The notes beneath the pieces are model-generated. The model did not search any database. It was given only the letters and a program-made list of their open reading frames with translations, and had not been told where the DNA came from. From assembly GCA_963814095.1 (NCBI GenBank), contig CAWFBT010000017.1, positions 4,750 to 68,749 on the forward strand: a DNA stretch of 64,000 nucleotides, given 5' to 3'. A program made the position numbers and the translations under genes. Origin of the DNA: JACVRW01 sp963814095 (GTDB taxonomy: Bacteria > Actinomycetota > Thermoleophilia > Solirubrobacterales > Thermoleophilaceae). Positions 51,725-60,695 of this stretch are shown here, piece after piece (position 1 is the stretch's first letter; each line of letters begins with the position of its first letter).

Positions 51725-51747
51725 CCTCTGCGTTCTCCCGCGGCGCA

Positions 51748-52353
51748 CTAATGGCCGGGCTTGACGACGATCGTGGTCGTGATCGTCGACTCACCGTTGC
51801 GTATGACGATCGCATGCGTCCCGGGCGTCAGCGGGTGCAGGAGCGCCACCCAGCCGTGCGCGACGGACAGCCCTGCCGTTCCGGCCGGCAGCCCGAAGAT
51901 GTTGTCCGCCGGGAGAACGGCGTTCAGAAGTCGCGTTTCGACCTCGGCGACCGGCACGAACCTTCCATCAACGGTGACCGTGGGCGCAACCTGCACGTCG
52001 GTTTCGCGCGCACAAGCCCGCAGTTCGTCCTCCGTGGCCCCGTTCCCCTCGAACGTGCTGCACTCGACAGAGGCCGCTGCGACGAAGATCTTGGTGCCGG
52101 GCTTCACGGTGCACGACTCGACGCCCTCGGCCTCGGGCGTAAACGGCGCAACCGTGCGACCGCCAAGGTTGAGGCACGCGAATGCGGAACCGCCGGTGCC
52201 GAAGGGGTTCTGAGCGCTCGGTGTCTCAAACACCGTCGTCCACGCTGTCCCGAGATTGCGCTCCAGCTTCTTCACCGGGACGGCGCTGGCCGCGGGTGCG
52301 GCCACGCACAGCGTCACCCCAGCGAGTAGCACGATCCGAGCGAAACGGGACAT
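51748..52353 (-). CDS. Secreted hypothetical protein, 201 aa
   Basis: ATG 52353 follows GGGGAGG by six bases. The signal peptide is SRFARIVLLAGVTLCVAAPA followed by ASA. The mature domain has two Cys pairs (FACLNLGGRTVAPF, SCTVKPGT; VECSTFEGNG, LRACARETDV) and ends with SVAHGWVALLHPLTPGTHAIVIRNG, a strand pattern of a small Ig-like fold. No family is recognised. It may act in the envelope. No GTCAGCG array lies upstream. Confidence 0.65.
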   Translation of the reverse strand: MSRFARIVLLAGVTLCVAAPAASAVPVKKLERNLGTAWTTVFETPSAQNPFGTGGSAFACLNLGGRTVAPFTPEAEGVESCTVKPGTKIFVAAASVECSTFEGNGATEDELRACARETDVQVAPTVTVDGRFVPVAEVETRLLNAVLPADNIFGLPAGTAGLSVAHGWVALLHPLTPGTHAIVIRNGESTITTTIVVKPGH

Positions 52354-52543
52354 AGCAACCTCCCCGGTTGGCATCGCGGGCGGCGTCGTGACCTGCCGCC
52401 CCTCAGTGCTGCCGCGATCGTCTCAAGCTCGCCGCAACCCGTCAACTGCCGCGGTCCGTGTGACGAGCGGCCAGCAGCACGTCCTCGGCAAGGGCCGGGC
52501 GATACGGGCCGCGCCGAGCGGTCGAGACTAGGCGCAGCGCCTG

Positions 52544-53032
52544 CTAGGCCTCGCCCGCCAGCTTCGTCAGGAAGGTCGGCATGCGGCCAGCACCGAAGTC
52601 GAAGAACCGCGCCCATACCGGCTCGATGGAGATACGTGCCATCTGGTCGTACATCGCCCTGACCTGGCTCTCGAACTCCGGCAGCTGGTCTGCGCCCACT
52701 ACCTTCGTCGATGCCGCGACGTACTCGTCGGGAACGCCGTCGACGATGTCCACGCTTGCGAGCCCACGCATCAGGAGCTCCTTTGCCTCCGTAGGCGTGT
52801 CGCCGACATCGATCGTCATCGCGACGTTAGGACGCGATGACAGCGCCTTCACCTTGGGCGCGGTCGCCGCCGTGCAGACGACGATCTCGTTCCCGTTCCA
52901 GTAGAACCCGATCGGGACTACTCGCGGGAAGCCGTCTGATCCGTTGTAGGCGAGCCGGAGCAGCGTCGCGGAGGCGAGCAGGTTCCCCGCACCGGGTTGC
53001 TCGAGCTCTTCGATGATCTCTTGCGGGTCCAC
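52544..53032 (-). CDS. Pyridoxamine 5'-phosphate oxidase-fold protein (FMN/F420 split barrel)
   Basis: The 162-residue product has the split-barrel pattern: LASATLLRLAYNGSDGFPRV, VPIGFYWNGNEIVVCTAATA, PKVKALSSRPNVAMTIDVGD, LMRGLASVDIVDGVPDEYVA. Proteins of this fold bind FMN, F420 or heme and include deazaflavin-dependent reductases. The cofactor is not certain. It is 27 bp downstream of the sigma factor on the same strand, so it may belong to that operon. Confidence 0.78.
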   Translation of the reverse strand: MDPQEIIEELEQPGAGNLLASATLLRLAYNGSDGFPRVVPIGFYWNGNEIVVCTAATAPKVKALSSRPNVAMTIDVGDTPTEAKELLMRGLASVDIVDGVPDEYVAASTKVVGADQLPEFESQVRAMYDQMARISIEPVWARFFDFGAGRMPTFLTKLAGEA

Positions 53033-53059
53033 GACCTTCCTTTCTTTGGAGTCGATGAG

Positions 53060-54313
53060 CTACGGGTGGTGGGTCCTGGGGTGCCGTCGTCCGGGCGGAG
53101 GACGCTCAGTGAGACGACCTTCCTGCAGCTCGGCGGCCCGAGCGCGGGCGGCCTGACGGACCAGGTGGTCGCGCTCGGCGACGTTCGTCGCGCGCCGGGC
53201 GGCCTCGACGTACGCCCTGGCGGCAGCGGGCAGGTCGCCGTCGAGCTCGTGCAGGTGGCCGCGGACGGCATGCCACCGGTGGCGGTCGCCGAGCACCTCG
53301 CGCAGCCGCTCGGTCTCGAGCAGCCCCGCGCCGGGACCGAGGACGTGGCCGACCGCGACCGCGCGGCCGAGCACGGCGGCGGGGTCCTGGCGCACCGGAT
53401 CGTCGGTGAGGGCGACGAGGTCGTCGTACCAGGCGAGGATCTGCGGCCAGTCGGTCTCCTCGGTGCTGGCCGCGTCGTCGTGCAGGGCGGCGATGGCGGC
53501 CTCGATCTGGTAGCGCCCGGGGCGCTGACCTGCCAGCGCCGATTGCAGGACGCGCACGCCCTCGGCGATCTCGCGGGTGTCCCACAGGCCACGGTCCTGC
53601 CGGTCGAGCGTGACGATGCGACCCTCCGAGTCGAGGCGCGCCGGGAGGCGAGCATGGTTGAGGAGCATCAGCGCGAGCAGCCCGCGCGCCTCCGGTTCCT
53701 CGGTGGCGAGGGTGAGTTGGCGGGCGAGCCGGATCGCCTCGCCGGCCAGGTCCACCCGGCCCGCGTGGCCGGCCGTGTAGACGAGGTACAGCACGCGCAG
53801 CACGACGGCGAGGTCGCCGGGCTGGTCCAGGCGGCGCCCTCGCAGGGCGCGCTTGGCCCGGCTGATCCGCTGAGCCATCGTCGCCTCCGGCACGTAGAAG
53901 GCGTCGGCGATCTCCCGGGTGGTGAGCCCACCGACGGCGCGCAGGGTCAGCGCCACCTGGGAGGCGGGCGCGAGGTCAGGGTGGCAGCAGCAGAAGAGCA
54001 GGAAGAGGGTGTCGTCGGCCTCCTCGGTGGCCACGGGCCGCGGCTCGTCGTACGTCACCTCCTCGCGACGTTGGCGGGCGGCCTCGCTTCGGCGGGCGTC
54101 GACGAGCCGCCGGGTCGCGACCGTCGCCAGCCACGCGCGTGGGTCGCGCGGCGGGTGCTCGGGCCAGACGCGCAGCGCCTCCAGCAGCGCCTCCTGGAGC
54201 GCGTCCTCGGCGGCGTCGAAGTCCTCGCCCCGCCGGACCAGGCCCGCGAGCACCCGAGGGACGAGGGCGCGCAGCGAGCCCTCGTCCAGCTGTCGCGTCG
54301 TCTCGTCGATCAC
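53060..54313 (-). CDS. ECF-type sigma factor with long C-terminal TPR-like extension (ECF42)
   Basis: The 417-residue product, GTG 54313, has sigma region 2 (DFDAAEDALQEALLEALRVW, PRDPRAWLATVATRRLVDAR) and region 4 (GLTTREIADAFYVPEATMAQ with RISRAKRALRG). The remaining 240 residues are helical and include EAIRLARQLTLATEEPEARG and GHLHELDGDLPAAARAYVEA. This matches ECF42, whose members have a C-terminal TPR domain and lie beside a YCII/DGPF gene, as here (5-bp gap). Such pairs have no anti-sigma factor; DGPF is thought to act as a partner. Confidence 0.9.
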   Translation of the reverse strand: MIDETTRQLDEGSLRALVPRVLAGLVRRGEDFDAAEDALQEALLEALRVWPEHPPRDPRAWLATVATRRLVDARRSEAARQRREEVTYDEPRPVATEEADDTLFLLFCCCHPDLAPASQVALTLRAVGGLTTREIADAFYVPEATMAQRISRAKRALRGRRLDQPGDLAVVLRVLYLVYTAGHAGRVDLAGEAIRLARQLTLATEEPEARGLLALMLLNHARLPARLDSEGRIVTLDRQDRGLWDTREIAEGVRVLQSALAGQRPGRYQIEAAIAALHDDAASTEETDWPQILAWYDDLVALTDDPVRQDPAAVLGRAVAVGHVLGPGAGLLETERLREVLGDRHRWHAVRGHLHELDGDLPAAARAYVEAARRATNVAERDHLVRQAARARAAELQEGRLTERPPPGRRHPRTHHP

Positions 54314-54318
54314 GCCGG

Positions 54319-54729
54319 TCAGTCCTCCGACGGCGCGTTGGACATGACCTCCCGGACGTCGATCCACTCGTACAGGGGCCCCCCGCCTGGGCCGGGCTCG
54401 GAGGAGATGTAGGCCGCGAGCTCGACCGCGCGCTCGTGCGACTCCACGTCCACCATGTACCAGCCCGCCACGAGATCGCTGGTCTCGGGCAGCGGGCCGT
54501 CGGTGGTGACCGGCGCGGCGTCCGGGCCGCCGTAGCGCACCCAGGTTTGCGCCGGCGTGAGCGCCTGCCCGTCGACGTACTCGCCGTTCTCCCTGAGCTG
54601 CTCGGCGACGTGCCTGAGGAAGGCGAAGTGCGCCTCCACGTCCTCGGGGGCCCACTGGTCCATCGGGGGGAAGGGGTGGTGCGGCTCCGGGCCGCCGCGG
54701 TAGTGCTTGAGGAGCAGGTACTTCGGCAT
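54319..54729 (-). CDS. YCII/DGPF-family protein paired with the ECF42 sigma factor
   Basis: The start ATG 54729 follows AGGAG by eight bases. The 136-residue product begins PKYLLLKHYRGGPEPHHPFP, and has VDGQALTPAQTWVRYGGPDA, VTTDGPLPETSDLVAGWYMV and SHERAVELAAYISSEPGPGG. The TDGPL motif gives the family its name. It is encoded just before the sigma factor and transcribed with it. Confidence 0.9.
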   Translation of the reverse strand: MPKYLLLKHYRGGPEPHHPFPPMDQWAPEDVEAHFAFLRHVAEQLRENGEYVDGQALTPAQTWVRYGGPDAAPVTTDGPLPETSDLVAGWYMVDVESHERAVELAAYISSEPGPGGGPLYEWIDVREVMSNAPSED

Positions 54730-54968
54730 GCTGGTCTCCTGTGTCGTGGGCTGCGGGTGTCGTGGCCCTTCATCTGGTGAGCGGAGCCGGTCAGAGCTTC
54801 TCGACATGGAACCACCCATTCGGCTCGCAGATCGTCGCGTAGCGGGACCCCTTGCAGGCGTTGTGCAGTCACACCACGGAGAAGCGCGCGGAGCATCACA
54901 ACCCCGCCCTGGCTAGGAGGCGTCACCCGCCGTCGGTCGCTATCGCTATGCGCTGTTGGCGCTAGACG

Positions 54969-56930
54969 TCACGATGTCCACGTCGCGGGAGCGCCGGGAT
55001 CGAGCACGTAGGCGCAGTGCGTGCCGGTGCGTATGGAGCGGGTGAGGTGCTCGCCGAGCTGGGGATGGTGTTCGCCGATCCGAGCTATCGCGTGGCGCAC
55101 CGCGCGGGTCACACCGGATCGAGCGCGTTCCGAGTCGGATGCGGCTCGCCGGTCGCGACCGCCCAAACCAACCGCGCTCGTAAGCTCTCGGACCAGGAAG
55201 TCGCGCTCGGCGTCGGCTTGCGCCTCCCGATGGGTGTCCTCGAGGGCGTGTGCCTGCTGGATGTCTTCTTCGATCTCGTCAAGGCGGCGGCGATAGGCGG
55301 TCTTGGCCCGCTCGTCCAGGATCTCGCCCGCGTCGCCGAGTGCCGTCCGTTGCCCGGTTTCAGAGGCGACCATGTCGAGCACGTGGAACTCGCGGCCGGG
55401 GTGGAAGAGAAGCTGCGCGAGATACCGCATGCCCTTGAGATCGCGGACGTGCACCGTGCGGCCCTCGAACCCCACCGACCAGTGGTCGCCCTCACGGCGG
55501 AAGACGTTGGCGTGGGTCGTCGGATTCGCCGCGACTTCGATCCGCTCGAGGATCGTCGCGGCCGCCTGTCGCTCGAGAACGGCTTGGTCCTCGCTGCCAC
55601 CGGCGCGCAGCGCCTCCGCGAGAACCACTCGTGCGACCGCCGCCTCATAGGGGGCCCCGATCTGGTTCCACAGTCGTGCGGAGTCCGAGCAACACCTCTC
55701 GGCCTCCGCCGCGTGGCCCTCGGCGAGCTGCACCCGGCCCCGAGCCAGGGTCGCGCCGGCAATCAGCGCCTTGCTCTGGAAGCGGGCCGCCACCCGCTCG
55801 AGCTCGTCGGCTGCGGCACGAGCTCGGCCGAGATTGTCGACAGCGATCTCGATCGCGACCTGCGCCTCGAGCAGCGGGGCTCGTTGCAGGTCGGTGTCCG
55901 GTGGTAACTCCTTGGAAGGGACCCGCGAGGGACGCTCTAGCGCGTCTCGTATGGCGATGGCCGCCGCGGCCGCGTCTCCCTGCGCCAGACGCACCAGAGC
56001 GAGACCCGGCTGGGGCTCCCAGCCGACGCGATGTGCGGCCAGGAGGGCCTCCTCGGCGCCGTCGACATCGCCCTTGCGCAGCCGGATGCGTCCGAGCTCG
56101 CTCAGCGGCCATCCCATTTCCCGGCGCAGGTACGGGCTCAGCTCCTCGCAGGCCACCAGCGCCTCTCGCTCCGCCTCATCGCACTCCCCGCGCAACCTCA
56201 GGATCTCCGCACGGTGCACGCGGCAGCGTCCGTGCAGGCTGCCGATGGCGTTCGTCTGGCACCAGCGCTCCATCGCCTTGGTCCACTCCTCGGCGGCGTC
56301 GTACTGCGCCAGTCCCTGCAGGGCGCAAACGAGCTCGCAGTACACGAGCCCGGTCGAGAGCGGATCGAGGTCTCCGGAGACCGCCGCAACTCCCACTTCG
56401 TCGAGCAGCTCCAGACCTTCCGCGACATCGCCGTCCAGGATGCGCAGCCGGGCTGCCGCCACTCGTCCGACGGCGCACGCCGCCGCTTCGCATCGCGAGC
56501 CCACCTCGATGGCGCGCTCGGACCACTGCCGAGCTTCCTGGAGGTCGCCCGTCAGCATCCGCTCGTACGTGCGGACCACCGCGAGCCACGCGTGTGCGGG
56601 CGCCTCCTGCTGACCTTCGAGCAGACGTTCCGCCCGGGCGACCCAGCCGCGCACCGGCGCCATCAGCGCGGTGTCCAGCAGCAGGTGCATCGCGACCCGA
56701 ACCGCTGCGCCTGCCGCCGCAACAGGGTCGCCGGCCTGTACGCCTAGCGCGTGCGCGCGCTCCCACGTCTCGATGGTCACGTCGAGATGGCCGGCCGCGT
56801 AAGCGACCTCGCCGAGCAACGGCAGATCGGCCGGACCAATGAGCCCTTCCGAGTCGGCCTTCACGAGGAGGTCGTAGGCCTCCTCCCACGCTCCGCGCGT
56901 CGCTGCCGTGCGCGCGTGCTGGAGGCTCAT
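54969..56930 (-). CDS. TPR-rich protein with a C-terminal domain of actinobacterial regulators
   Basis: The 653-residue product is mainly TPR-like helices up to residue 480 (WEEAYDLLVKADSEGLIGPA, ARQWSERAIEVGSRCEAAAC, DVDGAEEALLAAHRVGWEPQ). Then FRREGDHWSVGFEGRTVHVR with DLKGMRYLAQLLFHPGREFH leads a domain that also occurs in large AAA/LuxR or adenylate-cyclase-like regulators of this class. A coiled coil of LDEIEEDIQQAHALEDTHRE follows, and the last 60 residues include SGVTRAVRHAIARIGEHHPQ. The whole has no ATPase or HTH motif that I can see. It may be a sensor or a regulator's partner. It is a single gene. Confidence 0.7.
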   Translation of the reverse strand: MSLQHARTAATRGAWEEAYDLLVKADSEGLIGPADLPLLGEVAYAAGHLDVTIETWERAHALGVQAGDPVAAAGAAVRVAMHLLLDTALMAPVRGWVARAERLLEGQQEAPAHAWLAVVRTYERMLTGDLQEARQWSERAIEVGSRCEAAACAVGRVAAARLRILDGDVAEGLELLDEVGVAAVSGDLDPLSTGLVYCELVCALQGLAQYDAAEEWTKAMERWCQTNAIGSLHGRCRVHRAEILRLRGECDEAEREALVACEELSPYLRREMGWPLSELGRIRLRKGDVDGAEEALLAAHRVGWEPQPGLALVRLAQGDAAAAAIAIRDALERPSRVPSKELPPDTDLQRAPLLEAQVAIEIAVDNLGRARAAADELERVAARFQSKALIAGATLARGRVQLAEGHAAEAERCCSDSARLWNQIGAPYEAAVARVVLAEALRAGGSEDQAVLERQAAATILERIEVAANPTTHANVFRREGDHWSVGFEGRTVHVRDLKGMRYLAQLLFHPGREFHVLDMVASETGQRTALGDAGEILDERAKTAYRRRLDEIEEDIQQAHALEDTHREAQADAERDFLVRELTSAVGLGGRDRRAASDSERARSGVTRAVRHAIARIGEHHPQLGEHLTRSIRTGTHCAYVLDPGAPATWTS

Positions 56931-57019
56931 CGCGCGCGGCCGTAACCGTGGCGGTCACAGCCGTATCGAGCTTGCTCACGCATCTGGGTTAGGGCCACCA
57001 ATCCAAGCCAGGAGGAGTC

Positions 57020-57853
57020 ATGAACCGTGCAGAGGTCAACGGCGTAGAGCTGGAATACGAGGTGCGCGGAGCAGGGGAACCGGTGCTGTTGATCGACATG
57101 CTCATCGCCGACTGCTTCGTGCCGCTCCTGCCAGAGCCGGCGCTGGCACATCGATACCAGCTGATCCGATACCACAAGCGGGGCTGGGTCGGCAGCACGC
57201 ACACTCCACCGCCGGTGAGCATCGCAGAGCACGCCGCCGACGCCGCGGCTTTGCTCGACCACCTCGGCGTGCGGCGCGCGCACATCGCGGGCCATTCCAC
57301 CGGGGCATCGATCGGAGCCCAACTGGCCCTCGACCATCCCGAGAAGGTGCACACGCTCACGCTCCTGGAGCCGACGCTTGTGTCGTTGCCTCTCGGCGGT
57401 CCGTTCTTGAGAGCCGCCGGCCCGGTGTTCGAGGCATACGGCAGCGGCGACCACTCGGGCGCGTTTGCCATGTTCATGGCCGCCGCGAGCGGCCTCGATT
57501 GGGAAACGTGTCGAGCATTGCTCGAGGAGCGGATCCCGGGTGTGGTTACGCAGTCGATCAAGGACGCCGACACCTTCTTCGGAATCGAACTGCCCGCCGT
57601 CACCGAGTGGACGTTCGGGCCGGAGCAGGCCGCCGCCATCCGAAGACCGGTCCTATCCGTGATCGGCGCGGAGACCCAGCCGCTCTGGCTGGAGATCGCC
57701 GAATTCCTCCGCTCCTCAATCCCACAGGTCGAGGAGCTCAAGGTCGACGGCGTGGGCCATCTCCTGCCCATCCAACGTCCCGAGCCCGTCGCTCGAGGCA
57801 TGGCGGAGTTCCTGAAGCGAAACACGATCGCCGCCCACGAAATCCTCTTGTAG
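57020..57853 (+). CDS. Alpha/beta hydrolase
   Basis: The 277-residue product has NGVELEYEVRGAGEPVLLID and the nucleophile elbow HIAGHSTGASIGAQLALDHP with Ser. The His is in VDGVGHLLPIQRPEPVARG. A lid is inserted around GPFLRAAGPVFEAYGSGDHS. This fits the haloperoxidase/esterase-like group; the substrate is unknown. GGAGG occurs 6 bp before the ATG. Its 3' end overlaps a minus-strand sulfatase-like gene by 138 bp. Confidence 0.82.
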   Translation: MNRAEVNGVELEYEVRGAGEPVLLIDMLIADCFVPLLPEPALAHRYQLIRYHKRGWVGSTHTPPPVSIAEHAADAAALLDHLGVRRAHIAGHSTGASIGAQLALDHPEKVHTLTLLEPTLVSLPLGGPFLRAAGPVFEAYGSGDHSGAFAMFMAAASGLDWETCRALLEERIPGVVTQSIKDADTFFGIELPAVTEWTFGPEQAAAIRRPVLSVIGAETQPLWLEIAEFLRSSIPQVEELKVDGVGHLLPIQRPEPVARGMAEFLKRNTIAAHEILL

Positions 57854-59467
57854 GGAGCACGTGACCCTCGGCACGGCGGGATGGCTCGGTTGGGGACCCC
57901 TCGCGAGCGACGCCCACTGGGGCCCCGCGCTCGTGGTGGACGGACCGACTTCCTTTAGGCGCCGGAGGGCGTGGCGGTGGACCTCGTAAAGGGAGGCGTG
58001 GTTGGAGCCTGGGCGAAGTACGGTTTCCGGGATCAACATCGAGAACCGCTCCGAACGAGAGTCGCGAAGGTAGAAGGTTCGGCCGACAGCGGCGATCGAC
58101 TCGTTCACGGCCAGCGCGAGCCGATGGGTAGTACCTGGCCTTCCGCCAAGCACGCGCCCAGTGAACCAAACCGGCGCGTGATCGGATTCCGGATGGAAGG
58201 TGCGATCGGTCCTTAAGCCGCTCACGGTTAGGGCCCTCGGCGGAGCGCGGAAGCCATGCACTCGTCTTCCTAGGGGGCCACGCCACCGGCCAAACCGAAA
58301 CAGGCTGCGATCACCCACACCGAAGAGGCGGGCCTGGTGTCGGCGATTGGCCGCCCTGGCACGCTCGAGCCGAGCAGGGGCTACGTCGACCCAGTGGCTG
58401 ATGTCGAAGGTGGGTAGCCGTACCCTATGCGACCCGCGACGAGCAAACGCAGAACGCCCATCCACACTCCAAGGGAGTTTGAGGCCGAGCACGTCCGCAA
58501 TTGTTGGGAGAACGTCGACCGTGTGCACGTATGCCCTCCGCACCCGCGAACGTCGTTGGTGCGGCGCCTTCACGAAGAACGGAACCGGCGCGACTTCGGC
58601 GATGTTCGCCTCGCTGATTGCCCGACGGTCGGTGACACCAAGATCGAACCCAATCCCGTGGTCGGCCGTCAGAACGAGGAGTGCCCGGTCGAAGAGAGCG
58701 GTGCGTTCCAAGCGGTCAAGTAGCAGACCGAGTTCCCGGTCCACGAAGCCAACCTGGAGCAGGAAGCGCTGCTGGTTCTGGTGAGTCAGGAAGCCGTCGT
58801 GGAAACCGCGAGGGCTCGATAGCCCGCCCTCCCATGGGTCGGGGTCACCCCTGTATCGACGACCGGACGGCAGGAACTCCCATGGCTGATGGGGGAGAAC
58901 CTGATGCTGGAAGATCAGCAGCGGCTGGCGGGTTCGGCGAATCGCTCGCAGCATCGCCCGAAAGCGGGCGGCCCGTTTGCTGAGAAAGAACGACTGCGGG
59001 CTAATGCCCCCAAGGATTGATTCGGGACAGACCGAAGGAGGACAGATACTGGTGATGGGTTCGGTGGCGGTGACTCGATAGCCGCGACTGGCCAGAAACG
59101 TGAACAGGCTGTCGGGGTGATCGCTGTAGACGGGCCGGCCGCCGCGGCGCGGGTATCGACCGTCCAAGATTGCCGGGAGGGCGTGGCTGGTCTGATCCTG
59201 GACCGAAAAGGTATTTGGAAACCAGGTCGCCACGCGTGACAGGCGCCCGAAGGCCGGATATCGCGCGGCATCGATGCGGCCGTCGGGCCTTAATAGGGAG
59301 TCGACGGGAAATTCATCAAAGACGACCACGATGACCGGCGCGCGGGCATGAGCCGGAGCCGACGTTGAGAACGCCACGATGACGACGAGAATCAGCGGCC
59401 AACGGGGCGTCATCCCCGGGGAGCATGCTAATGCGGCCGAACCGGCCCTGCTGGGGCCGATCCTCAC
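57716..59467 (-). CDS. Secreted sulfatase-like / phosphoglycerol-transferase-like hydrolase
   Basis: The GTG 59467 start has AGGAGG three bases upstream; ATG 59413 starts immediately at the signal peptide (TPRWPLILVVIVAFSTSAPA) but has no site. Alkaline-phosphatase-superfamily motifs: VIVVVFDEFPVDSLL, SVQDQTSHALPAILDGRYPR (Ser/Thr nucleophile, no Cys), and VLTADHGIGFDLGV. The Cys that is converted in true sulfatases is missing. The C-terminal 50 residues read antisense to the neighbouring alpha/beta hydrolase gene, so the natural stop may have been lost by mutation. Function: cleavage or transfer of sulfate/phosphate esters outside the cell, substrate unknown. Confidence 0.72.
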   Translation of the reverse strand: MRIGPSRAGSAALACSPGMTPRWPLILVVIVAFSTSAPAHARAPVIVVVFDEFPVDSLLRPDGRIDAARYPAFGRLSRVATWFPNTFSVQDQTSHALPAILDGRYPRRGGRPVYSDHPDSLFTFLASRGYRVTATEPITSICPPSVCPESILGGISPQSFFLSKRAARFRAMLRAIRRTRQPLLIFQHQVLPHQPWEFLPSGRRYRGDPDPWEGGLSSPRGFHDGFLTHQNQQRFLLQVGFVDRELGLLLDRLERTALFDRALLVLTADHGIGFDLGVTDRRAISEANIAEVAPVPFFVKAPHQRRSRVRRAYVHTVDVLPTIADVLGLKLPWSVDGRSAFARRGSHRVRLPTFDISHWVDVAPARLERARAANRRHQARLFGVGDRSLFRFGRWRGPLGRRVHGFRAPPRALTVSGLRTDRTFHPESDHAPVWFTGRVLGGRPGTTHRLALAVNESIAAVGRTFYLRDSRSERFSMLIPETVLRPGSNHASLYEVHRHALRRLKEVGPSTTSAGPQWASLARGPQPSHPAVPRVTCSLQEDFVGGDRVSLQELRHASSDGLGTLDGQEMAHAVDLELLDLWD

Positions 59468-59526
59468 CTACCTCCTGTCCAGACGGCAAAACAGATAGGA
59501 CAAGAAAGCCCGGAAAGTAGGGCCAC

Positions 59527-59761
59527 ATGCGGCGCGAGCACGTCGTCAAGATCCGGGTCAGCACCGCCGAGCGCGATCTCCTCATCAACTTACCGAGGCC
59601 TGGGGGTCGCCACGAGGGCTCGCATGTTGCGCGAGCCTGTGCGTGCTGCGGGAGTCCCGCCGACCCGGCCGCCGACCCCGGTGATACCGGGCGCTGACAG
59701 CCTCGACCTGCTGCTCGTGGAGATCCCCGAGTTCGACGCGAGCGGAGACAGGCCGTACTAG
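59527..59761 (+). pseudogene. Frameshifted ribbon-helix-helix-like small gene
   Basis: The first frame (ATG 59527) reads RREHVVKIRVSTAERDLLIN, like the beta strand and first helix of ribbon-helix-helix or MobC-type proteins. A second frame goes on ATRARMLREPVRAAGVPP to DLLLVEIPEFDASGDRPY and stops at TAG 59759. Removing one G from the G5 run at 59602-59606 joins them; the span 235 is 3n+1. It is short and uncertain. The remaining spacer on either side has no gene. Confidence 0.35.
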
Positions 59762-59801
59762 AGCGGCTCCTCTCGCCTTTCGCCGAAGACAGCCGCCCGG
59801 C

Positions 59802-60197
59802 CTACTCCGACCGCCCCAGGGCTTCAAGGGCTTCGGCCTCGGTCGAACAGTTCCGCCACCAGATGAGCTTTCCGTCACGCCACCTCATTGGGATCCAAAA
59901 GGGATCGACCAGCGGGGTGGCGCTGTCAGCGCCGTGCCCCCAGCCGCGCATGTGCCCAAGGGTCACGTCTCCGAGGTCACGCAGTTCCTCGAGCTCGAGG
60001 TTGTAGTCGGGGAAGGCCCCGAGAAAGTCCTCCCACCAGCGACGCAGTCCCTCGTGCCCGTGGTAGCCGCCCTCCATGGCAACGAGTCTGGACTCCACCT
60101 CTATGTGATTGTGCGTCAGGGCCGTGAAGGCATCCAGGTCGCGGCGGTTGAATGCGTCGAGCAATTCCAGCGCCCGGTCCACATTCTCCTGCGACAT
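59802..60197 (-). CDS. SnoaL-like protein, downstream member of a tandem pair
   Basis: The 131-residue product begins SQENVDRALELLDAFNRRDL and has GYHGHEGLRRWWEDFLGAFP and WRDGKLIWWRNCSTEAEALE, the NTF2-like SnoaL pattern. The ending EALEALGRSE matches that of the adjacent gene (EALEAVGLSE). The two genes are separated by only 3 bp. Function unknown. Confidence 0.82.
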   Translation of the reverse strand: MSQENVDRALELLDAFNRRDLDAFTALTHNHIEVESRLVAMEGGYHGHEGLRRWWEDFLGAFPDYNLELEELRDLGDVTLGHMRGWGHGADSATPLVDPFWIPMRWRDGKLIWWRNCSTEAEALEALGRSE

Positions 60198-60200
60198 GGC

Positions 60201-60608
60201 CTACTCCGACAGCCCCACGGCTTCGAGGGCTTCGGCGAGCGTCAGGAACACTTGCCGTCGCACGAGCTTGCGGTCCCGCAAGGTCCCGACCATGTGGACG
60301 TGCATCGGGACCCTCACCCCGCTGCTCCTTCCCACGCCCTCTAAGAGAACGGAGGCGATCACCATATCGTCGGCCTCCGTGACTCCCTCCAAGCGCCCTT
60401 CGAGGGGGCCCAACTCCTCCCTCACCCCCAGGATTGCTGCTGCCCATCTCCTCACTCCATCGTGTCCGAGGTAGAGAGGCTCAACCCCAGGTATGGACTG
60501 CTCCTCCCACTCAACGGCGGGGTCGCACTCCGCAACGATGGCCTCTATGTCGCCGTCGTTGAAGGCCTGCAGGAGGCGGCGAACCATGTCCATGTTCTCC
60601 TGCCCCAT
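60201..60608 (-). CDS. SnoaL-like protein, upstream member of a tandem pair
   Basis: With ATG 60608 the 135-residue product begins GQENMDMVRRLLQAFNDGDI, aligned with SQENVDRALELLDAFNRRDL of the next gene. It continues YLGHDGVRRWAAAILGVREE and has a shared ending EALEAVGLSE. The similar starts, endings and close spacing show a tandem duplication. The upstream extension of the frame is not coding. Function unknown. Confidence 0.82.
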   Translation of the reverse strand: MGQENMDMVRRLLQAFNDGDIEAIVAECDPAVEWEEQSIPGVEPLYLGHDGVRRWAAAILGVREELGPLEGRLEGVTEADDMVIASVLLEGVGRSSGVRVPMHVHMVGTLRDRKLVRRQVFLTLAEALEAVGLSE

Positions 60609-60695
60609 CGCCGTCCAGTATCCGCCGCTCCACGGGGCGCGTCCATGACGGCCGTCACCCAACGAGACCGAGCGACACGCTCACAACATCGGCGG

